Below, piece by piece: positions 24,496 to 32,365 of a stretch of 53,162 bases of DNA (position 1 is the first letter of the stretch; each line of letters begins with the position of its first letter). This DNA is from Candidatus Flavonifractor intestinigallinarum. GTDB lineage: Bacteria; Bacillota; Clostridia; Oscillospirales; Oscillospiraceae. The DNA lies in the NCBI GenBank assembly GCA_019119165.1, contig DWXO01000050.1:1-53162 (forward strand), read 5' to 3'. The translations under genes were made by a program, and so were the position numbers. The notes under the pieces are model-generated. The model searched no databases, was not told the origin of the DNA, and saw only the letters and a list, made by a program, of their open reading frames with translations.

Positions 24496-25244
24496 CAAAA
24501 CGGATCATCCCCTGCCTGGATGTGCGGGACGGCCGGGTGGTGAAAGGGGTCAACTTTGTCAATATCCGGGACGCCGGCGACCCGGTGGAGCTGGCCAAAT
24601 ATTACTCGGACCAGGGGGCCGATGAGATCGTCTTTCTGGACATCACCGCTACCAGCGACGCCCGGGACACCGTGGCCGACGTGGTGGAGCGCACCGCCGC
24701 TCAGGTCTTTGTTCCCCTGACGGTGGGGGGCGGCATCCGAACCCTGGAGGACTTCCAGCGGCTGCTGCGGGCGGGGGCGGACAAGATCTCCGTCAACTCC
24801 GCCGCTGTGGCCCGGCCTGAACTTATTGCGGAGGCGGCGGAGCGGTTCGGTTCCCAGTGCGTGGTGCTGGCGGTGGACGCCCGATCCCGGGGGAACGGCA
24901 CCTGGGAAGTGGTGGTGGCCGGAGGGCGCAAGCCTACCGGTATAGACCTGATCGAATGGGTGAAGAGGGGAGAGGCCCTGGGGGCGGGCGAGATTTTGCT
25001 CACCTCCATGGACGCCGACGGCACCAAGGCTGGCTTCGATCTGGCCATGACAAAGGCCGTGACCGACGCGGTGTCCATCCCAGTTATCGCCTCCGGCGGA
25101 TGCGGCAGTCTGGCCCACTTTGCGGAGGTGTTTGAGGAGACAAACTGCGATGCGGCCCTGGCGGCCTCTTTATTCCATTTTGGGGAGTTGACAGTGCCCC
25201 AGGTAAAGGAGTATCTTGAAACCAGACAGATCCCGGTGCGATAA
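24489..25244 (+). CDS. hisF: Imidazole glycerol phosphate synthase, cyclase subunit
   Basis: HisF uses ammonia from HisH to convert PRFAR to IGP and AICAR. The 251-residue barrel starts [20 protein letters not shown] with the catalytic Asp in CLDV, and has [35 protein letters not shown] and [11 protein letters not shown]. The start is GTG at 24489 inside the end of hisA, with GGGGGATCAG before it. A 78-codon gene of unknown role follows before hisI. Confidence 0.97.
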   Translation: MLAKRIIPCLDVRDGRVVKGVNFVNIRDAGDPVELAKYYSDQGADEIVFLDITATSDARDTVADVVERTAAQVFVPLTVGGGIRTLEDFQRLLRAGADKISVNSAAVARPELIAEAAERFGSQCVVLAVDARSRGNGTWEVVVAGGRKPTGIDLIEWVKRGEALGAGEILLTSMDADGTKAGFDLAMTKAVTDAVSIPVIASGGCGSLAHFAEVFEETNCDAALAASLFHFGELTVPQVKEYLETRQIPVR

Positions 25245-25266
25245 TTCACACAAGGGAGGCGTGGTT

Positions 25267-25503
25267 ATGCTAAACGAGATTTTTGATCGAGTTTATCAGG
25301 AACTGGGCAGCATTGGAAATGAGCTGACCCGTGGGGAGCGGCTTGGAGTGGGCAAAGTCTGGACGCCCGGCCGGAAGCCCCGGGCAGATCATCCACAGCC
25401 CAAAGCCGAGAAACAGCAGACCAAGTTAAGCGCCCGCCGGGACCGGCGGGGAGGAGAGGACCCCTGGGACTGGAAAGAGGAAAAGCCGCCCTGGGAATTT
25501 TGA
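25267..25503 (+). CDS. Hypothetical small protein within the his operon
   Basis: A 78-residue protein not recognised as any known His enzyme. GGGAGGCG ends about five bases before ATG 25267, a good ribosome binding site. The N-terminal 30 residues (MLNEIFDRVYQELGSIGNEL) are predicted helical. The rest is Lys/Arg/Pro-rich and likely disordered, ending in a Trp-rich acidic tail with WDWKEE and PPWEF. There is no signal peptide or membrane segment. It lies 22 bp after hisF and 11 bp before hisI on the same strand, so it should be co-transcribed. The clear ribosome binding site and in-operon fit argue that it is real; no function is proposed. Confidence 0.75.
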   Translation: MLNEIFDRVYQELGSIGNELTRGERLGVGKVWTPGRKPRADHPQPKAEKQQTKLSARRDRRGGEDPWDWKEEKPPWEF

Positions 25504-25514
25504 GAGGTGATCGT

Positions 25515-25844
25515 ATGATGGATCTGGAACTTTTGTTTCAGAAATCCGACCTGATCCCCGTCATCATTCAGGACGTGGATACCAGGGATAATTTGATGCT
25601 GGGCTTTACCAACAAAGAGGCGGTGGAGCTGACCCTAGAGACCAAAACCGCCTGGTTCTGGTCCCGCAGCCGCCAGAAGCTGTGGAACAAAGGGGAGAGC
25701 TCAGGCCACTTCCTCCATGTAAAGAAGGTGGTCACCGACTGCGATACCGATACCCTGCTCTATCTCTGCACGCCGGAGGGACCCACCTGCCACACCGGGG
25801 AGAGGAGCTGCTTTTTCAACACGATTTGGGAGGAAACACCATGA
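25515..25844 (+). CDS. hisI: Phosphoribosyl-AMP cyclohydrolase
   Basis: HisI hydrolyses the purine ring of PR-AMP, the third step. The 109-residue zinc enzyme shows ETKTAWFWSRSRQKLWNKGE followed by SSG, then DCDTDTLLYLC (metal-binding Asp cluster and Cys) and GPTCHTGERSCFF (zinc Cys). Here HisI and HisE are separate genes, not the common fusion. ATG at 25515 is 6 bases after GAGAGGTG; a TTG at 25500 is less likely. The stop overlaps the hisE start (ATGA). Confidence 0.96.
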   Translation: MMDLELLFQKSDLIPVIIQDVDTRDNLMLGFTNKEAVELTLETKTAWFWSRSRQKLWNKGESSGHFLHVKKVVTDCDTDTLLYLCTPEGPTCHTGERSCFFNTIWEETP

Positions 25845-26170
25845 GCGATACCATTTTACAGGACCTGTACCAGGTGGTGCTGGGCCGCAAGAGCGATCCC
25901 CAGGAGGGGTCCTACACCTGCTATCTCTTTGACAAGGGTCTGGACAAAATCCTGAAGAAGGTGGGGGAGGAGTGCTCCGAGACCATCATCGCCGCCAAGA
26001 ACGGTAAGCAGGAGGAGACGGTGGGGGAGATCTCCGACCTCATTTACCACCTGATGGTGATGATGGCCGACCAGAACATCCCCCTGGCCGCGGTACTCTC
26101 CGAGCTGGAGCGCCGCAGCCATAAGATTGGCAATCTAAAGCAGATGAAAACAGTGGACCATGAGACCTGA
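25841..26170 (+). CDS. hisE: Phosphoribosyl-ATP diphosphatase
   Basis: HisE hydrolyses PR-ATP to PR-AMP, the second step. The 109-residue all-helical MazG-like protein shows SYTCYLFDKGLDKILKKVGE, EECSETIIAAKN and the metal-binding EISDLIYHLMVMM. The start overlaps hisI by 4 bp. It is the last gene of the operon and is followed by a strong terminator hairpin. hisC (aminotransferase) and a histidinol-phosphatase are not in this operon. Confidence 0.96.
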   Translation: MSDTILQDLYQVVLGRKSDPQEGSYTCYLFDKGLDKILKKVGEECSETIIAAKNGKQEETVGEISDLIYHLMVMMADQNIPLAAVLSELERRSHKIGNLKQMKTVDHET

Positions 26171-26189
26171 TTAGGATGTAATGATTACA

Positions 26190-26232
26190 AAACCGGGCCA
26201 GTACAGAACGCTTCTCTGTACTGGCCCGGTTT
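26190..26232 (+). terminator. Long hairpin ending the his operon
   Basis: A perfect 17-bp stem: AAACCGGGCCAGTACAG (26190-26206) with CTGTACTGGCCCGGTTT (26216-26232), nine-base loop. The tail is TTTATATAG rather than a T-run; a T6 run comes 18 bases later (26251-26256). Terminator function is likely but not textbook. Confidence 0.65.
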
Positions 26233-26262
26233 ATATAGTGTATGCAGGTGTTTTTTACTATA

Positions 26263-26422
26263 CGTCCCTCCGGGGGCCTCCTTTCGACTGGCCGAAAGGA
26301 GGCAAAGGCCAGTTGAGAAGGGGGGATTTCGATTTCCCCCCTTCCCAACACCTAACCCCCTTAAAACGACCAATCAGGGGGCTGCGGCCCCCTATTGGAT
26401 GTACCCCAGAGGTGAAGGGACG
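26263..26422 (+). repeat. Block of stacked hairpins between convergent genes
   Basis: Three good hairpins stand in a row: GCCTCCTTTCG/CGAAAGGAGGC (26276-26303), GAAGGGGGGA/TCCCCCCTTC (26317-26344), and CCAAT-AGGGGGC/GCCCCCT-ATTGG (26370-26398). Outer arms CGTCCCT (26263-26269) and AGGGACG (26416-26422) enclose them. No gene with a ribosome binding site is present. It resembles a dispersed palindromic intergenic element, but only one copy is in view. Confidence 0.6.
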
Positions 26423-26439
26423 GCCTCGGCCTAAAGCAT

Positions 26440-26973
26440 CTATTTCTGCCCATAAGTGACGAACAGCGTATACAGCCGGCTGATGGTATTCCAGCTGTCC
26501 TGATCCAGCACGCCGGTCTGGGGCCGGCCGTCCAGCTGCTGGACCCAGCGGATGTTATGCTGGGTGGCGGCGTCGTTCTGACCGGTGACTGGAGCGGACT
26601 GGATGCCGCTCAGCAGCCGGGCCAGGGCCCGGAACATGGACTGCACCAGGTAAAGATGGACGCTGTCCTGGTCGGGCTTCACGGTAAAATCCCCCTGAGG
26701 ATAGCCCCGGAAGGGGCGTGGTCCGGCCAGCCTGGCCTTGGTCTGGAGGTAGAGAGCGGCGATGGCGTCCCAGGTGGCCTGGTCCACCCGGCCGGTGACC
26801 GGAGGGAAGAACTCCCGTTGAAAGAGCATGACGGCCTCCAGGGTGCGCTCCCCAAAGACGCCGTCGGGGGTGAGCCGGGGCAGGAAGTCGTAAAGGAAGG
26901 ACAGCTCCCGCAGCATGGTTTGCAGGCTGCGGACCGGCTGGCCGATCAGTCGGATCTCTTGAGGCACGATCAT
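26440..26973 (-). CDS. Peptidoglycan-binding domain protein
   Basis: A 177-residue protein made of two peptidoglycan-binding (PG_binding_1-like) repeats: residues about 15-75 (VRSLQTMLRELS, then TPDGVFGERTLEAVMLFQRE) and about 100-170 (HLYLVQSMFRALA, then QNDAATQHNIRWVQQL). No signal peptide or catalytic domain is seen, so export by the Sec route is unlikely; deposition during sporulation from the mother cell would not need one. It is the last gene of a three-gene minus-strand operon, overlapping the gene before it by 4 bp (ATGA). A role in spore cortex or coat is inferred from the family and partners. Confidence 0.8.
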   Translation of the reverse strand: MIVPQEIRLIGQPVRSLQTMLRELSFLYDFLPRLTPDGVFGERTLEAVMLFQREFFPPVTGRVDQATWDAIAALYLQTKARLAGPRPFRGYPQGDFTVKPDQDSVHLYLVQSMFRALARLLSGIQSAPVTGQNDAATQHNIRWVQQLDGRPQTGVLDQDSWNTISRLYTLFVTYGQK

Positions 26974-28190
26974 TGGGTTACTCCTCTCTCATCGGCGGAA
27001 CCCAGGGTCATGGGCTGGCCGGGGTACTGAGTCAGGCCGGTGGCCTGGCTTTCGGGCAGGTCGGGGCGGAACTGCTCCGGGATCACGTTGGTGTAGGTCT
27101 CCACTGTGTCCACGATACCGGCATAGAGCCGGTAAAGGGCGGCCCAGGTCTGGGGGCCCATAATGCCGTCCTGGGGCAGGCCGCTCATGCGCTGCACGGC
27201 GATGACGGCATTTTTGGTGGCGGGGCCGTAGATGCCGTCGATGGCCACCCGGGGAATGTTGTTGTAGAACTCCGATACCACCGACAGTACATATTGCACG
27301 GTCCGCACCGAGTCGCCCCTGGCGCCCTCGGCCAGCACGTTGGGGAAGGGCTGGGTGCCGCTGCCTGGGTAATAGGTCTGCCCCTGGCTGATGAGTTCCG
27401 CCAGATCCAGCACCCCCACATAGAGGAACACCAGTTTGTACCAGGTGGAGTTGCCCACGATGCCGTCGGGCGTCAGGTCAAAGATGGACTGGAACTTCTC
27501 TACCGCCGCCTCGGTGGCCGGGCCGAACACCCCGTCCACCGGGTAGACCTTGGGGATGGCTGGGTAGTCCCGGGAGATGCGGTTGAGCATGACCTGGATG
27601 CGCTGGACCGCCTCGCCCCGGTCGCCCCGGCGGATGGGATAGCCGGGGTAGGAGTAGCGGATGCCCTGGACCGGGGTATTGGTTACCAGCTCAATGTTAT
27701 CGCCGTAGTAGGAACGCAGGATGGTCATATAGTCCGCGCCCTGCTCGGCCATGGCCTGGCTGCCCCACTGTGACAGCCCGTCGCAGGTGACGGTGGTGCC
27801 GTTGCAGAACTTGGCGGCCAGAGGCTCCACAAAGCCGATGCGCCGTATGTAGGAGTTGAACATCTCATCCACCAGCTGGCTGATGTTCTCAAAGATGTTG
27901 CGGCCTTTGATGAACTTTTGGTCGTAGGCGGTGGAGGAGGTGATGTTGAAGGGGTAACCCCGGCTGGGGTAGAACTCAGTGTATACCCGGTTGAGGGCGA
28001 AGGAGATGATGGCCAGAATGTTGGCCTTGAGTGCAGCGGGCTCCCAGGTGGGGTAGATCTCACTGGAGGCCACGTTTTTCACATACTCCGGAAAGGATAC
28101 CGTCACATTCTCTGCGCTGGAGCCGGGGGCCCCCAGGTGGACGGTGATGTATTGAGGGACATAGGGGGTAATGGGCAGGGACTCAGGCAT
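26970..28190 (-). CDS. SpoIID-like protein with two peptidoglycan-binding domains
   Basis: A 406-residue protein. Residues about 30-170 resemble the SpoIID/LytB amidase-enhancer fold (AALKANILAIISFALNRVY; GLSQWGSQAMAEQGADYMTI; then LRSYYGDNI). SpoIID-type proteins are lytic transglycosylases that act on denuded glycan during engulfment, or related cortex-modifying proteins. Two PG-binding repeats follow at about 188-258 (GDRGEAVQRIQVMLN, DGVFGPATEAAVEKFQ) and 291-357 (GDSVRTVQYVL, DGIYGPATKNAVIAVQ). No signal peptide or membrane anchor is visible, unlike true SpoIID. It starts 12 bp after the gene upstream and overlaps the next by 4 bp. Whether the catalytic Glu is kept was not established. 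Confidence 0.8.
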   Translation of the reverse strand: MPESLPITPYVPQYITVHLGAPGSSAENVTVSFPEYVKNVASSEIYPTWEPAALKANILAIISFALNRVYTEFYPSRGYPFNITSSTAYDQKFIKGRNIFENISQLVDEMFNSYIRRIGFVEPLAAKFCNGTTVTCDGLSQWGSQAMAEQGADYMTILRSYYGDNIELVTNTPVQGIRYSYPGYPIRRGDRGEAVQRIQVMLNRISRDYPAIPKVYPVDGVFGPATEAAVEKFQSIFDLTPDGIVGNSTWYKLVFLYVGVLDLAELISQGQTYYPGSGTQPFPNVLAEGARGDSVRTVQYVLSVVSEFYNNIPRVAIDGIYGPATKNAVIAVQRMSGLPQDGIMGPQTWAALYRLYAGIVDTVETYTNVIPEQFRPDLPESQATGLTQYPGQPMTLGSADERGVTQ

Positions 28191-28202
28191 GGTATCCCTC
28201 CT

Positions 28203-28592
28203 TTACAGATTCTGAGGCGGTACATTGACCGGCGTCTCCGGCAGCAGGGTGAGAGACTGCTCCGGCAGGGGGATCAGCTCCAGCTCCTGCAGGGTCTGGG
28301 TGCCCGCGAAGATCTGGACATTCTCCACCACCAGCAGCTCATAGCCCGGGGACTCGGCCCAGATATCACACACGGCGAAGGGGGTAACGGTACCGGGCGA
28401 CTCGCTGGCGGAGGCGTTGGGGGTATCTACCTGAACGGGCGCGGTGCGGCCGTTGGCGTCGGTGACCCGGAGGGCCAGCAGGGTATGGTGGCCCTCCGTG
28501 CCCCGTTGGGTGAAAGCCACGGTGGCGCCTGCCACCGGGATCTGGGCCTGGGAAGTGAATACCCGGGTCAGAATGGTTCCTGTTGCGGCCAA
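28203..28592 (-). CDS. Carboxypeptidase-regulatory-like (Ig-fold) protein, likely spore envelope
   Basis: A 129-residue protein with a single beta-sandwich of the carboxypeptidase-regulatory or Cna-B kind (RVFTSQAQIPVAGATVAF, LLALRVTDANGRT, FAVCDIWAESPGYELLVVE). Similar short proteins precede peptidoglycan-binding genes in other Clostridia and are often named spore cortex-lytic proteins; that is recollection, not a search. The start is TTG, chosen because AAGGAGG lies about 6 bases upstream and no ATG is nearby. It heads the operon 28592-26440. Confidence 0.7.
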   Translation of the reverse strand: MAATGTILTRVFTSQAQIPVAGATVAFTQRGTEGHHTLLALRVTDANGRTAPVQVDTPNASASESPGTVTPFAVCDIWAESPGYELLVVENVQIFAGTQTLQELELIPLPEQSLTLLPETPVNVPPQNL

Positions 28593-28615
28593 ATTGCATT
28601 CCTCCTTTTCTTTCC

Positions 28616-28642
28616 ACTCTATGCCGCCGAAGGAGGAATTGT
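28616..28642 (-). promoter_or_regulatory. Possible sigma-K-type promoter for the spore operon
   Basis: On the minus strand, AC (28642-28641), 17 bases, then CATAGAGT (28623-28616). This fits the late mother-cell pattern AC-N16/17-CATANNNT. No sigma-A promoter is evident for this operon. The motif is short, so the call is weak. Confidence 0.4.
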
Positions 28643-28652
28643 CCGTGAAGCG

Positions 28653-28681
28653 TTGACATCGGGACCGGTTTTGAGTAAACT
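28653..28681 (+). promoter_or_regulatory. Sigma-A promoter of rex
   Basis: TTGACA (28653-28658), 17-base spacer, TAAACT (28676-28681), 39 bp before the rex ATG. No Rex box (TTGTTAA-type dyad) is seen near it. Confidence 0.65.
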
Positions 28682-28720
28682 GAATAGGAAAGATATCCTC
28701 TGGAACGAGTGTGATGGCGC

Positions 28721-29353
28721 ATGAGAAAACAAAAGGTGTCCAGTGCGGTAATTCGGCGTTTGCCCCGCTATTACCGCCATTTGACAGATTTGCATACAGC
28801 TGGCGTGGAGCGTATCTCCTCCAGTGCTCTGGGCCGCTCCATGGGACTGACGGCCTCCCAGATCCGTCAGGATCTCTCCTGCTTCGGGGAATTTGGCCAG
28901 CAGGGGTATGGCTATAACGTGGAGAAGCTGCGGGATGAGATCTCGGATATCCTGGGCATGAACCGGGGCCATACCGCGGTCATTCTGGGCGCGGGCAATC
29001 TGGGACGGGCCCTGATGGAGAACTTTCACTTTGAGCGCTCCGGCGTGGAGCTTGCAGCAGCTTTCGATGTGGCCCCCGAGGTAGTGGGGCAGACCCGCTC
29101 CGGCGTGCCCATCTATCATGTGGACCGGCTGGAGGAGTATCTGGCGGAGTACCCGGCCAGCATCGGTGTGCTGACGGTGCCCCGGTGTGCCGCCAATACC
29201 ACCGCCAGCCGCCTGGTGCGGGCCGGCGTGCGGGGCATCTGGAATTTTACCAACAGCGAGCTGACGGTGGAGGCGCCGGGGGTGGTCATTGAGGATGTCC
29301 ACTTTGCCGACAGCCTTCTGGCCCTCAGCTATATGATCTCGGAGGAAGCATGA
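28721..29353 (+). CDS. rex: Redox-sensing transcriptional repressor Rex
   Basis: Rex represses fermentation and NADH-reoxidation genes and leaves DNA when the NADH/NAD ratio rises. The 210-residue dimer-forming protein has an N-terminal winged helix (IRRLPRYYRHLTDLHTAGVE, then SSALGRSMGLTASQIRQDLS; CFGEFGQQGYGYNVEKL) and a Rossmann domain with GAGNLGRAL (about residues 87-95). The C-terminal swap helix ends SLLALSYMISEE. ATG at 28721 fits the conserved start; the ribosome binding site is weak. Its stop overlaps the start of the next gene (ATGA), an unusual partner. Confidence 0.96.
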   Translation: MRKQKVSSAVIRRLPRYYRHLTDLHTAGVERISSSALGRSMGLTASQIRQDLSCFGEFGQQGYGYNVEKLRDEISDILGMNRGHTAVILGAGNLGRALMENFHFERSGVELAAAFDVAPEVVGQTRSGVPIYHVDRLEEYLAEYPASIGVLTVPRCAANTTASRLVRAGVRGIWNFTNSELTVEAPGVVIEDVHFADSLLALSYMISEEA

Positions 29354-30462
29354 AGAAAGCAGCGGCGATCCTGCTTGCCGGGGCAATCCTGGTGGGCAGC
29401 GGGGCGGTTCTGGCCGCCGATCAGTCTTTGGTGAGCAAAAGCTATGTGAACAGTACCTTTACCGACCAGGCGCTGGAGCGGGCGGAGGGGCGGCTGGAGG
29501 AGCTGACGGCGGCCATCTACAATCAGGCGCTGAATCAGTTGAACGCCAAACACTCCGCCTACCTGGCCCAGGCCGGGGGCACCTCGGGCCTCAACGACCT
29601 GCGGTTTAAGAAGGGGGATGTGCTGACCCTTACCTCCGGCTCCGGCGTCATGCTGCTGGCGGGGAGCGCCACGGCCTCCGGCGGGATACTGGTGGACGCC
29701 ACAGCAGGCAATATGGTGGCCTCAGGCGGCGGCCTGACCGCACGCCACCGCTGCCTGGCGGGGGAGAGCGCCGCTGTGGCGGTGACCGTGACCTCCGATA
29801 CGGCGGTGATCTGCCTGGAGGGGAACTATACGCTCTCTTCCAGCGGCAATGTGGACTATAACGCCATGGCCGACGGTCTGACCCAGATGGGCCTGCTCAA
29901 AGGCACCGGCGCCACCTATGGCTCCGGCTATGAGCTGGAGCGCCAGCCGGTCCGGGTAGAGGGCCTGGTCATGTTCATCCGCCTGCTGGGGGAGGAGAAC
30001 GCCGCCCTTTCCAGTACGGCGGCCAATCCCTTTGTGGACAGCCCCAGCTGGGCCGACCGCTATCTGGCCTATGCCTATGAGAAGGGCTATACCACCGGCA
30101 TTGGCACTAACGCCGCCGGTCAGTTGGTCTTTGGCCCCAACAATACCATTACGGCGGGGGAGTACATGACCTTTGTGCTCCGGGCGCTGGGCTACTCCGA
30201 GACCGGGACCAGCCCTGACTTCACTTGGCAGACCGCTCTGGAGGCGGGAGTCAGTCTGGGGGCCATCCGTCAGAATGAGCGCACCATGCTGGAGAGCGGC
30301 ACCTTCCTGCGGGCCCAGGTAGTCTATCTGTCGGTGTGCGCCCTCTCCGCGCCCACCAAGGACGGAGGCGTGCTGCTGGACCGCACCGCCTCCAGCGGCG
30401 GCTACGACAAGGCCGCCATGCAGACCGTTCTCAACCAGGTATCCGCCCTGCGTCTGAGCTAA
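29350..30462 (+). CDS. Secreted S-layer-homology (SLH) domain protein
   Basis: A 370-residue exported protein. Residues 1-22 are a signal peptide with cleavage likely after VLA (then ADQSL). Residues about 25-70 are helical. Residues about 80-170 are Gly/Ser/Ala-rich beta structure. The C-terminal part carries SLH-like repeats, best at NPFVDSPSWADRYLAYAYEK followed by GYTTGIG, and FGPNNTITAGEYMTFVLRAL (about 225-280). SLH domains bind pyruvylated secondary wall polymers. It overlaps rex by 4 bp, so it is probably co-expressed with the redox regulator; a reason for that is not obvious. A palindromic terminator follows. Confidence 0.82.
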   Translation: MKKAAAILLAGAILVGSGAVLAADQSLVSKSYVNSTFTDQALERAEGRLEELTAAIYNQALNQLNAKHSAYLAQAGGTSGLNDLRFKKGDVLTLTSGSGVMLLAGSATASGGILVDATAGNMVASGGGLTARHRCLAGESAAVAVTVTSDTAVICLEGNYTLSSSGNVDYNAMADGLTQMGLLKGTGATYGSGYELERQPVRVEGLVMFIRLLGEENAALSSTAANPFVDSPSWADRYLAYAYEKGYTTGIGTNAAGQLVFGPNNTITAGEYMTFVLRALGYSETGTSPDFTWQTALEAGVSLGAIRQNERTMLESGTFLRAQVVYLSVCALSAPTKDGGVLLDRTASSGGYDKAAMQTVLNQVSALRLS

Positions 30463-30467
30463 CACAC

Positions 30468-30499
30468 AAAAAACGCGAGCCGTACGGCTCGCGTTTTTT
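30468..30499 (+). terminator. Bidirectional terminator
   Basis: A perfect palindrome: AAAAAACGCGAGCCGT followed by ACGGCTCGCGTTTTTT. It serves the SLH gene on the plus strand and the convergent metal ATPase on the minus strand. Confidence 0.92.
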
Positions 30500-32352
30500 C
30501 ATTTTGTCTTGCCGGTACGCATGGCCCGCATGGCGTTGAGAATGGCGATGACCGAGACCCCTACGTCGGCAAAGACAGCCTCCCACAGATTGGCCTGGCC
30601 CAGGGCACTGAGCAGGAGGACCAGCAGCTTTACCCCCAGGGCGAACACGATGTTCTGTCGTACGATGGAGAGGGTGCGGCGGGCGATGGCAATGGCCTGG
30701 GCCAGCTTGGAGGGCTTGTCGTCCATGAGCACGATGTCCGCCGCCTCGATGGCGGCGTCGGAGCCCAGGGCGCCCATGGCAATGCCCACATCCGCACGGG
30801 AAAGAACGGGGGCGTCGTTGATGCCGTCGCCTACGAAGGCCAGAGCCCCCTTGGGGGAGACCTCCTTCAGCAGGCGCTCCACCCGGTCCACCTTGTCGGT
30901 GGGCAGAAGCTGGGTGTGGACCTCGTCCAGCCCCAACTGGGCGGCCACAGCCTCGCCCACCTGCTTGGCATCGCCGGTGAGCATCACAGTCTTGCGCACT
31001 CCCGCGGCCTTCAATGCGGCGATGGCCTGCCCGGCATCCGGCTTTACCTGATCGGAAATGACGATATGGCCCAGATAGACCCCGTCGGCGGCCACATGAA
31101 CGGTAGTGCCCACATGGTGGCAGGGGTGCCAGGTGACACCAATCTCCTCCATCAGCTTGTCGTTGCCGGCGCAGATCACCTTGCCGTCCACCACGGCGCG
31201 GACGCCACGGCCGGACAGCTCCTCCGCCTGGGTTACCCGGCTGCGGTCGGGCAGCTGGCCCCAGGCCTCCAGCAGGGAGCGGGAGATGGGGTGGTCGGAG
31301 GAGGCCTCCGCCAGGGCGGCCAGCTCCAGCAGCTGGCTCTGGTCGCAGTGGTCGGGATGAATGGCGGTGACATTAAAGACGCCCTGGGTCAGGGTGCCGG
31401 TCTTGTCAAATACCACGATCTCTGTTTTGGCCAGCACCTCCAGGTAATTGCCGCCCTTCACCAGAATGCCGGCCCGGGAGGCGCCGCCGATGCCGCCGAA
31501 GAAGGAGAGGGGCACCGAGATCACCAGGGCGCAGGGGCAGGACACCACCAGGAAGTTAAGGGCCCGCTGGACAGCGTCCAGCCAGCTTACCTGGGTGAAG
31601 AGGGGAGGCAGGAGGGCCAGGGCCACAGCAGCCAGCACCACAATGGGGGTATAGTACCGGGCAAAGCGGGTGATAAAGTGCTCGGCCTTGGCCTTTTTGC
31701 TGCTGGCGTTCTCCACCAGATCCAGGATCTTGGACACGGTGGACTCCTCAAAAGCCTTAGTGACCTGGACCTTCAGCAGGCCGGACAGATTGACACAGCC
31801 GGAGATCACGTCGTCACCGGGCTGGACCTGGCGGGGAAGAGACTCGCCGGTGAGGGCGGCGGTGTCCAGGGTGGAAGTTCCCTCCAGCACCACGCCGTCC
31901 AGGGGAATCCGCTCCCCGGCCTTGATCACAATGGCGTCTCCCACGGACACCTCTTCGGGGTCCACCTGCCGCAGCTGACCGTCCACCTCGATATTGGCGT
32001 AGTCGGGGCGAATATCCATCAAAGCGGCGATGGAGGTGCGGGACCGGTTGACCGCGTAGCTCTGGAACCACTCGCCCACCTGATAAAACAGCATGACAAA
32101 GACGGCCTCCGGATATTCGCCGATGGCAAGGGCGCCGATGGTGGCCAGCGCCATGAGGAAGTTCTCGTCGAAAACCTGCCCGTGGGCAATGTTGCGTACT
32201 GCCCGCCACAGTACATCCCAGCCAATGACGGCGTAGGGGACCAGAAAGACCGCCAGCTCCGCCCAGCCGGACAGGGGGAGCAGTACAGCTCCAACAAACA
32301 GCACCCCGCTGGCCAGAATGCGGATGAGCATCCGCTTTTGCTTTTTGGTCAT
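30499..32352 (-). CDS. P1B-type Zn/Cd/Pb-exporting ATPase
   Basis: A 617-residue heavy-metal P-type ATPase of the ZntA/CadA type. Signatures: TGES, SCPCALVIS in the metal-binding helix, DKTGTLTQG, SSDHPIS, GDGINDAPVL, and FADVGVSVIAILNAMR in the last helix, typical of divalent Zn/Cd/Pb pumps. It lacks an N-terminal HMA domain, but a separate HMA protein is encoded 13 bp upstream and probably delivers or senses the metal. An ArsR-family repressor heads the operon. The stop codon abuts the bidirectional terminator. It is clearly distinct from the ATPase at 6749. Confidence 0.94.
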   Translation of the reverse strand: MTKKQKRMLIRILASGVLFVGAVLLPLSGWAELAVFLVPYAVIGWDVLWRAVRNIAHGQVFDENFLMALATIGALAIGEYPEAVFVMLFYQVGEWFQSYAVNRSRTSIAALMDIRPDYANIEVDGQLRQVDPEEVSVGDAIVIKAGERIPLDGVVLEGTSTLDTAALTGESLPRQVQPGDDVISGCVNLSGLLKVQVTKAFEESTVSKILDLVENASSKKAKAEHFITRFARYYTPIVVLAAVALALLPPLFTQVSWLDAVQRALNFLVVSCPCALVISVPLSFFGGIGGASRAGILVKGGNYLEVLAKTEIVVFDKTGTLTQGVFNVTAIHPDHCDQSQLLELAALAEASSDHPISRSLLEAWGQLPDRSRVTQAEELSGRGVRAVVDGKVICAGNDKLMEEIGVTWHPCHHVGTTVHVAADGVYLGHIVISDQVKPDAGQAIAALKAAGVRKTVMLTGDAKQVGEAVAAQLGLDEVHTQLLPTDKVDRVERLLKEVSPKGALAFVGDGINDAPVLSRADVGIAMGALGSDAAIEAADIVLMDDKPSKLAQAIAIARRTLSIVRQNIVFALGVKLLVLLLSALGQANLWEAVFADVGVSVIAILNAMRAMRTGKTK

Positions 32353-32365
32353 GATGATTCGCTCC

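Noticed and set aside
26181..26459. Short plus- and minus-strand frames through the hairpin block
   Set aside because: They arise from palindromic repeats, lack ribosome binding sites and have no protein-like composition.
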